16,468 nucleotides of DNA from Phycisphaerae bacterium (GTDB taxonomy: Bacteria; Planctomycetota; Phycisphaerae; SM23-33), in the NCBI GenBank assembly GCA_022866005.1, contig JALHTV010000056.1, positions 1-16,468 on the forward strand. The letters run 5' to 3'. Of the stretch, positions 12,850 to 16,468 are shown in pieces; position 1 is the first letter of the stretch, and every line of letters begins with the position of its first letter. A program made the translations under genes and the position numbers. The notes under the pieces were generated by a model. That model worked only from the letters and a program-made list of their open reading frames with translations, was not told the DNA's origin and did not search any database.

Positions 12850-14139
12850 TCAGCGAGCCTTGTCGTCTTCCAGATCGAACATCCGCCGCAGCAGGTCCAG
12901 CGACGCCAGGTCCGCCCCGGCCGACGGCTCGGTCGCCAGCCGCTTCAGGTAGGTGATCGGGCCGTGCAGAACCTTGCGGACCACGCCGCGGGTGTACCGG
13001 TCCAGCCGGCGGCGGTCCAGGGAAGGATGCTCCCGGCAGAGCCGGTCGATCTCGGTCCGCTGGAGGTCGCTCAGCCAGCCCCGCAGATGCTTGATGAGCG
13101 GGGCGGCCTGGAGCGAGTCCAGCCAGCGGCAGAACGCCTCCGCCTCGTCGCGCACGATGGTCTCTGCCGCGGGGATCGCCCCCTTCCGCCGGCCCAGGGC
13201 CGCGTCGGCCCGGCCTTGCAGGTCGTCCAGGTTGACCAGGCGGACGTTGGCCAGCTCTCCCAGGGCCGGGTCGATGTCCCGCGGGACGCCCAGGTCGACG
13301 AGCACAACCGCCCGGCGTCTGTGCCTCAGCGCCCCCGCGACGTTCTGGCGCGTCAGGACATATTGGCCGGCGCCGGTGGAGCTGAGGACCACGTCCGCCT
13401 GGCCGATGACCGAGGGGACGTCCTCCAGGCCGATGGCGCGGACCTCGACCGCTGCACCGCACGCCTTGCGCATCGCTTCAGCGAGGGCTGCCGCGCGGGC
13501 CGGCGTGCGGTTGGCGACGATCAGGTGCGTGGCACCGTCCCGCAGCAGGGCGGCTGCGGCGAGCTCACCGGCCTTGCCGGCGCCCAGCAGCAACACCTTG
13601 CGCCCAGCCAGCCCGCCGCACAGCGTCCCGGCCAGGGTGGCTGCCACGTGCGGAAGTCCCGCGCGCCCCTGGCCCAGGCCGGTTTCGCTCTGGACGCGCT
13701 TCCCGACGCGGAATGCCCGGTGCATCAGCTTGTGCAGCAGGAACCCGGCGGTCCCCGCCTCGACGGCCAGGCGGTAGGCGTCCTTGAGCTGGCCGAGGAT
13801 CTCGTGCTCGCCGACCACCTGGCTGTCCAGTGCGGCCGCCACGCGGAACACGTGCGTCACCGCCCTCAGCCCGCGATGGCGATACAGGATCGGCTCCTCC
13901 ACCGGCCCGCCGCATAGCTCCCCCAGATGCTCCAGCAGGTGACCCTCGCGCCCGGCGTCGGCGGCGACGGTGACGACCTCGGTGCGGTTGCACGTGCTCA
14001 CCACGACGGCCTCGGGGAAGATCGCCTCGCGGCGGATCGCCCCCAGCAGGCGCAGCACGCTGTCGCGGTCCAAGGCCAGCCGCTCGCGTCGGGCGACCCT
14101 GGCGGTGTGAAAGCTGGCACCGATGACGGAGATCTCCAT
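12850..14139 (-). CDS. hemA: Glutamyl-tRNA reductase
   Basis: 429 residues, the usual size. It reduces glutamyl-tRNA(Glu) to glutamate-1-semialdehyde with NADPH, the first step of tetrapyrrole synthesis by the C5 pathway. The catalytic Cys is C50 in STCNRTEV (48-55). The substrate-site block is THVFRVAAALDSQVVGEHEILGQ (95-117; the family usually has GE-P-Q rather than GE-H-E). The NADPH loop is LLGAGKAGE (184-192), followed by the VANRT turn (208-212). A C-terminal helical dimerisation region covers about 330-425. The ATG at 14137-14139 gives C50 in the same position as E. coli; an upstream in-frame start at 14208 would add 23 unconserved residues. It lies 93 bases after ccsA, and a local TATGAT suggests an extra promoter. 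Linkage to a CcsA-like gene is common (hemX-hemA in Gram-positives). Confidence 0.95.
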   Translation of the reverse strand: MEISVIGASFHTARVARRERLALDRDSVLRLLGAIRREAIFPEAVVVSTCNRTEVVTVAADAGREGHLLEHLGELCGGPVEEPILYRHRGLRAVTHVFRVAAALDSQVVGEHEILGQLKDAYRLAVEAGTAGFLLHKLMHRAFRVGKRVQSETGLGQGRAGLPHVAATLAGTLCGGLAGRKVLLLGAGKAGELAAAALLRDGATHLIVANRTPARAAALAEAMRKACGAAVEVRAIGLEDVPSVIGQADVVLSSTGAGQYVLTRQNVAGALRHRRRAVVLVDLGVPRDIDPALGELANVRLVNLDDLQGRADAALGRRKGAIPAAETIVRDEAEAFCRWLDSLQAAPLIKHLRGWLSDLQRTEIDRLCREHPSLDRRRLDRYTRGVVRKVLHGPITYLKRLATEPSAGADLASLDLLRRMFDLEDDKAR

Positions 14140-14188
14140 ACCTGCCTGTCCTGCGGCCGGACAGCATGGGGCCGCGGGTTTGGTGACC

Positions 14189-14194
14189 ATCATA
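14189..14194 (-). promoter_or_regulatory. Possible -10 box upstream of hemA
   Basis: Minus-strand TATGAT (5 of 6) in the context GCTATGATGG. The hexamer 17 bases upstream (GTGGCC) is a poor -35. Transcription would start near 14182. It may let hemA be transcribed apart from resB-ccsA. Confidence 0.3.
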
Positions 14195-14232
14195 GCAGCC
14201 CGCCGCACCTAGGCCACCGGTTGCCTGGCAGC

Positions 14233-15018
14233 TCAGAACGCGTGGGCGTGCAGCGGGGAGCTGGCGGTGAGGTTCACCCACAACAGCGTCATGCCGATCG
14301 CGCCCGCCCCCGCCAGCACCGCGGCCGAGCAGACCCGCAGCCGCCGCCCGCCCAGGGCCGCCCGCAGATGGAAATAGGCCGCAAAGAGCAACCACGTCGC
14401 CCCCGACCATAGTTCCTTGGGGTCGAAGTGCCACCAGTCGCCCCAGGCCTGCTTGCCCCACACGGCGCCGGCTACTAGCCCAAGAGTCAGCAGCGGAAAG
14501 CCCAACCGCACCACCCGCCAGGTCGCCCGCTCGCGCGCCGCGGCCAGGGGGCTGGAGGCGGGGGCGGCCAGTTGCAGGGCGGCCTGCACCGCGCCCATCG
14601 ACATCACTGTGTACCCCAGCACGTAGGCGCCCACGTGCGGCAGGACCCACGCACTTTGCAGCAGCGCCGGCATCTGTGGCCCGGCGGTGGGGAAGACGAA
14701 CCCCGCCGGGAGCAGCACCGCCGCGGCGACCAGCGCGTGAGCGGCGGCGCCTTCGGCCCCCAGTACCCGCCGGCAGAACAGCGACAGCGGCCAGACCAGC
14801 ATCCCCAGCGCCAGGAACACCTCGAACATTCCCACCAGCGGTGTGCAGCCCAGTTGCACCCACCGGAGGGCGAATGCCCCCGCACAGGCCGCAAATCCCG
14901 TCGCAAAGGCGGTCTGGCCGAACGCCCGCCGCCGCAGCGCCAGCGCCGCGGCCGCATAGAGGTGCGCCGCCAGGCCGCAATACAGCAGATAGCCCACCAG
15001 GTCAGTCTTGATGGCCAT
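14233..15018 (-). CDS. ccsA: Cytochrome c biogenesis protein CcsA (ResC-like, System II)
   Basis: 261 residues with about eight membrane helices. The heme-handling WWD motif is present as WGDWWHFDPKELWSGATWL (192-210). Conserved histidines flank it: LPHVGAY (H128), YFHLR (H217), and the terminal VNLTASSPLHAHAF (H256). CcsA with ResB exports heme and ligates it to apocytochrome c in the periplasm. The start ATG (15016-15018) has GAGGA about 4 bases upstream and overlaps the end of resB by 17 bases, so translation is probably coupled. HemX-type proteins of heme operons are close relatives, but the overlapping resB makes a System II role much more likely. Confidence 0.92.
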   Translation of the reverse strand: MAIKTDLVGYLLYCGLAAHLYAAAALALRRRAFGQTAFATGFAACAGAFALRWVQLGCTPLVGMFEVFLALGMLVWPLSLFCRRVLGAEGAAAHALVAAAVLLPAGFVFPTAGPQMPALLQSAWVLPHVGAYVLGYTVMSMGAVQAALQLAAPASSPLAAARERATWRVVRLGFPLLTLGLVAGAVWGKQAWGDWWHFDPKELWSGATWLLFAAYFHLRAALGGRRLRVCSAAVLAGAGAIGMTLLWVNLTASSPLHAHAF

Positions 15019-15772
15019 GCGATCCTCGGCTTCGCAGATGCGCCGCCGCAGGCCCCACCCACATCTGCCAGATCACGCCTGCCGTCAGCAAGGCAAACCC
15101 CGCATAGACCACACCCAGCCCCCAATCGCTGACCACGGTCAGGCGGACCAGCGCGTGCCGGCCAAGGACGCAGCCGGTCTGGGTGAAGTGGTAGCCGCCG
15201 TAGTGCAGCGGCCGGTTGGCCGACACCGCGGCGCGGGCGAGCACCTGCCCGTCGCGGGTGACGACCAGGTGGCTGGTGAAATCCTTGACGGGCCCGCTCG
15301 GCTGGGAGGCCGGGCCTGGGGCGGGACCGTGGTATTCCACCTCGCATCGCTCCAGGCTGACCGCAAACGGCAGCGCCCCGATCGGCTCGGCGGTCTGCTC
15401 GTCCAGCAGCTCCCCGCTGGGTTGACCCTCGACGACGTGCATCACGGCGCCGGGGACCTTCTGGCTGCCCCAGCACCGGGCCGCCAGGCGGTGGGCGGCC
15501 GGCGAGCCGAGCATCGCGCCCAGGAGGATCAGCACGCCCCCGCCGTAGCCGGCCAGCAACCCTGCGTTGCGAATCGGCCGGCCGGACGGGACCAGGATCG
15601 GGCCGGCCAGCAGCGCGGCAGCGAGCGCCACCCAGACCGCCGCCATCGGTGCGGAACGGAACAACCCCGCCGCCCGGGCCGGGCCCAGGTGGGCTCCAAG
15701 CGCGCTGAGCACAGCCAGGGCGCCCAGCGCCGCCGCGGCCGCCCAGAGTGTCACCTGCCGCAACCTTGCCAT
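15002..15772 (-). CDS. resB: ResB-like cytochrome c biogenesis protein (System II)
   Basis: 256 residues, shorter than many ResB/CcsB proteins (commonly 350 or more). Three N-terminal membrane helices (about 7-27, 41-60, 69-90) are followed by a periplasmic domain (about 95-210) and a last helix (213-235). The diagnostic stretch is in the periplasmic part: VKDFTSHLVV (162-171), then SANRPLHYGGYHFTQTG (184-200), matching the ResB pattern 'kDf.S.l.v ... vN.Pl.y.Gy.fyQ'. It partners with CcsA in heme delivery to cytochromes c. The ATG at 15770-15772 has a poorly placed AGGA about 11 bases upstream. It is the first gene of the minus-strand group resB-ccsA-hemA(-tatA). Confidence 0.85.
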   Translation of the reverse strand: MARLRQVTLWAAAAALGALAVLSALGAHLGPARAAGLFRSAPMAAVWVALAAALLAGPILVPSGRPIRNAGLLAGYGGGVLILLGAMLGSPAAHRLAARCWGSQKVPGAVMHVVEGQPSGELLDEQTAEPIGALPFAVSLERCEVEYHGPAPGPASQPSGPVKDFTSHLVVTRDGQVLARAAVSANRPLHYGGYHFTQTGCVLGRHALVRLTVVSDWGLGVVYAGFALLTAGVIWQMWVGPAAAHLRSRGSHGHQD

Positions 15773-15861
15773 GTCCGACCGTCCTGTCGACCGGCGGGCC
15801 AGTCCCGCGGCTGCGGCCTGTGTCCGGTCGCCGCCAAACCCGGCTTCTGCAGCCGGCTACC

Positions 15862-15890
15862 ACTGTATCCCGCTCCGGGCGTGAAGGCAA
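15862..15890 (-). promoter_or_regulatory. Promoter of the resB-ccsA-hemA group
   Basis: Minus-strand TTGCCT (15885-15890) and TACAGT (15862-15867) are exactly 17 bases apart; each matches 4 of 6. The leader would be about 83 bases. Confidence 0.4.
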
Positions 15891-15992
15891 AAAACAGTCT
15901 AACTCCTTGTCGCCAGTAGGGCTGTCACCGTGGCTAGCCTGGCCGGCATCATCCGTAGGGCTGCTGCGGCGGGGGTCGTTGTTTTGACCGAC

Positions 15993-16020
15993 TTGATTTC
16001 GCTGCCCCTGGCGGGATAAT
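15993..16020 (+). promoter_or_regulatory. Promoter of the right-edge secreted protein gene
   Basis: TTGATT (15993-15998, 4 of 6) and GATAAT (16015-16020, 5 of 6) are 16 bases apart. A start near 16027 leaves a leader of about 98 bases that includes the CAGACGTCTG palindrome and ends in an AAGGAG ribosome-binding site. Confidence 0.5.
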
Positions 16021-16124
16021 TCGTATGAGAGGCGGGGCCGCTCGGGGGGCGGAGTGGGGAGCGCCCATTACGTCCGACAGACGTCTGGTGGTGTTGTCTA
16101 CGGGCAGACAGAAGGAGAAAAGCC

Positions 16125-16468
16125 ATGAAACGGGCAATTGCATGGGCACTCTGTCTTCTTGTTGCGCCGATGGCCTGGGGGCAGACGACGTTGGAGTACG
16201 ACTTCACGTACATCGGTACCTACACCCCCACGGGGATGACCCGGGCCGTGGATGTGTACGACCTGACGTTCACGGTGTGGCCGGGAGATGTGGGGGCCAT
16301 TGTGCTGGACGTCGGCACCGACTACCTGGGCTACGGCGGCAACCCCTTCCAGGTGGGGATCCAGCTCGGAACGTGCATCACGACCCCCACAGTGTATGAG
16401 GCCAACAGTTACCTTGCCACGGAGACGTTCGCACGCCAAAGCGACAGTCACTTCCTGTTCCCCCCAGA
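16125..16468 (+). CDS. Secreted protein of unknown function, 5' part (runs off right edge)
   Basis: Open from the ATG at 16125 to the window end, 114 codons without a stop. A strong ribosome-binding site (AAGGAG, 16112-16117) lies 7 bases upstream. Residues 1-19 form a signal peptide (MKRAIAWALCLLVAPMAWG, cleavage before Q20). The mature part is rich in Thr, Gly, Tyr and Val (for example TLEYDFTYIGTYTPTG) and looks beta-rich. In this organism such proteins often end in a PEP-CTERM signal, but the end is outside the window. No domain is recognised. Confidence 0.8.
   Translation, partial: MKRAIAWALCLLVAPMAWGQTTLEYDFTYIGTYTPTGMTRAVDVYDLTFTVWPGDVGAIVLDVGTDYLGYGGNPFQVGIQLGTCITTPTVYEANSYLATETFARQSDSHFLFPP

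Larger units (their letters stand above)
15773..16124. other. Divergent intergenic region between resB and the right-edge secreted protein
   Basis: A 352-base gap with no credible gene. It holds one candidate promoter for each direction, an A6 run at about 15889-15894, and a perfect 10-bp palindrome CAGACGTCTG (16078-16087) in the plus-strand leader. A minus-strand open frame (15899-16213) overlaps the start of the plus-strand gene and has no family-like features. Confidence 0.6.

Noticed and set aside
12766..13917. 383-codon open frame on the plus strand
   Set aside because: Antisense to hemA, which has all catalytic motifs; composition typical of a shadow.
15899..16213. 104-codon minus-strand open frame
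   Set aside because: Overlaps the promoter and signal-peptide region of the plus-strand secreted protein, which has a strong ribosome-binding site.

Overview
The window is GC-rich and reads as chromosomal DNA of a Gram-negative planctomycete, probably Phycisphaerae-like. The grounds are a PEP-CTERM protein with HAF-type repeats, a CMP-Kdo synthetase (hence Kdo-containing lipopolysaccharide), System II cytochrome c maturation (ResB/CcsA), TatA/TatC, glutamyl-tRNA reductase for C5-pathway heme synthesis, and TATAAT/TATACT -10 boxes in a GC-rich background. The lineage is an inference from gene content. I saw no rRNA, tRNA, CRISPR array or transposase.

Layout. Positions 1-3261 (minus strand) hold a multi-membrane DUF2723-like GT-C glycosyltransferase, a secreted TPR protein, and the membrane N-terminus of a WbpM/CapD-type nucleotide-sugar epimerase/dehydratase that runs off the left edge. 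Positions 3406-8526 (plus) form an envelope-glycan block: UbiA/DPPR-synthase-like prenyltransferase, DUF362 protein, WecA/MraY-like polyprenyl-phosphate sugar-1-P transferase, DPM1-like family 2 glycosyltransferase, and KdsB. Positions 8567-9763 (minus) encode a HAF-repeat PEP-CTERM protein. A 400-bp repeat-rich gap follows, then a XerC/XerD-type recombinase (10166-11218, minus) and a small planctomycete-style ORF just upstream of it. tatC (plus) converges on tatA (minus). The right part (minus) is resB-ccsA-hemA-tatA, a respiration/heme group. The window ends in the start of a secreted protein on the plus strand.

How it fits together. The left half appears to make and use lipid-linked sugars: a polyprenyl-P sugar-1-P transferase, a polyprenyl-P-hexose synthase, a UbiA enzyme that may make polyprenyl-P-ribose, and a GT-C enzyme that typically uses such donors. 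The right half handles heme supply, cytochrome c assembly and Tat export. The two exported proteins with HAF or unknown content sit between or beside these blocks.

The most interesting non-coding signals are: (i) a nested stem-loop leader starting at the predicted transcription start of the WecA-like gene, whose coding region also carries a 12-G homopolymer; (ii) a long inverted repeat downstream of the recombinase that appears to be interrupted by a small perfect palindrome flanked by CC; and (iii) a small ORF that runs without a stop into the recombinase gene in another frame. I did not find a clearly new multi-gene system; the genes themselves belong to known families.
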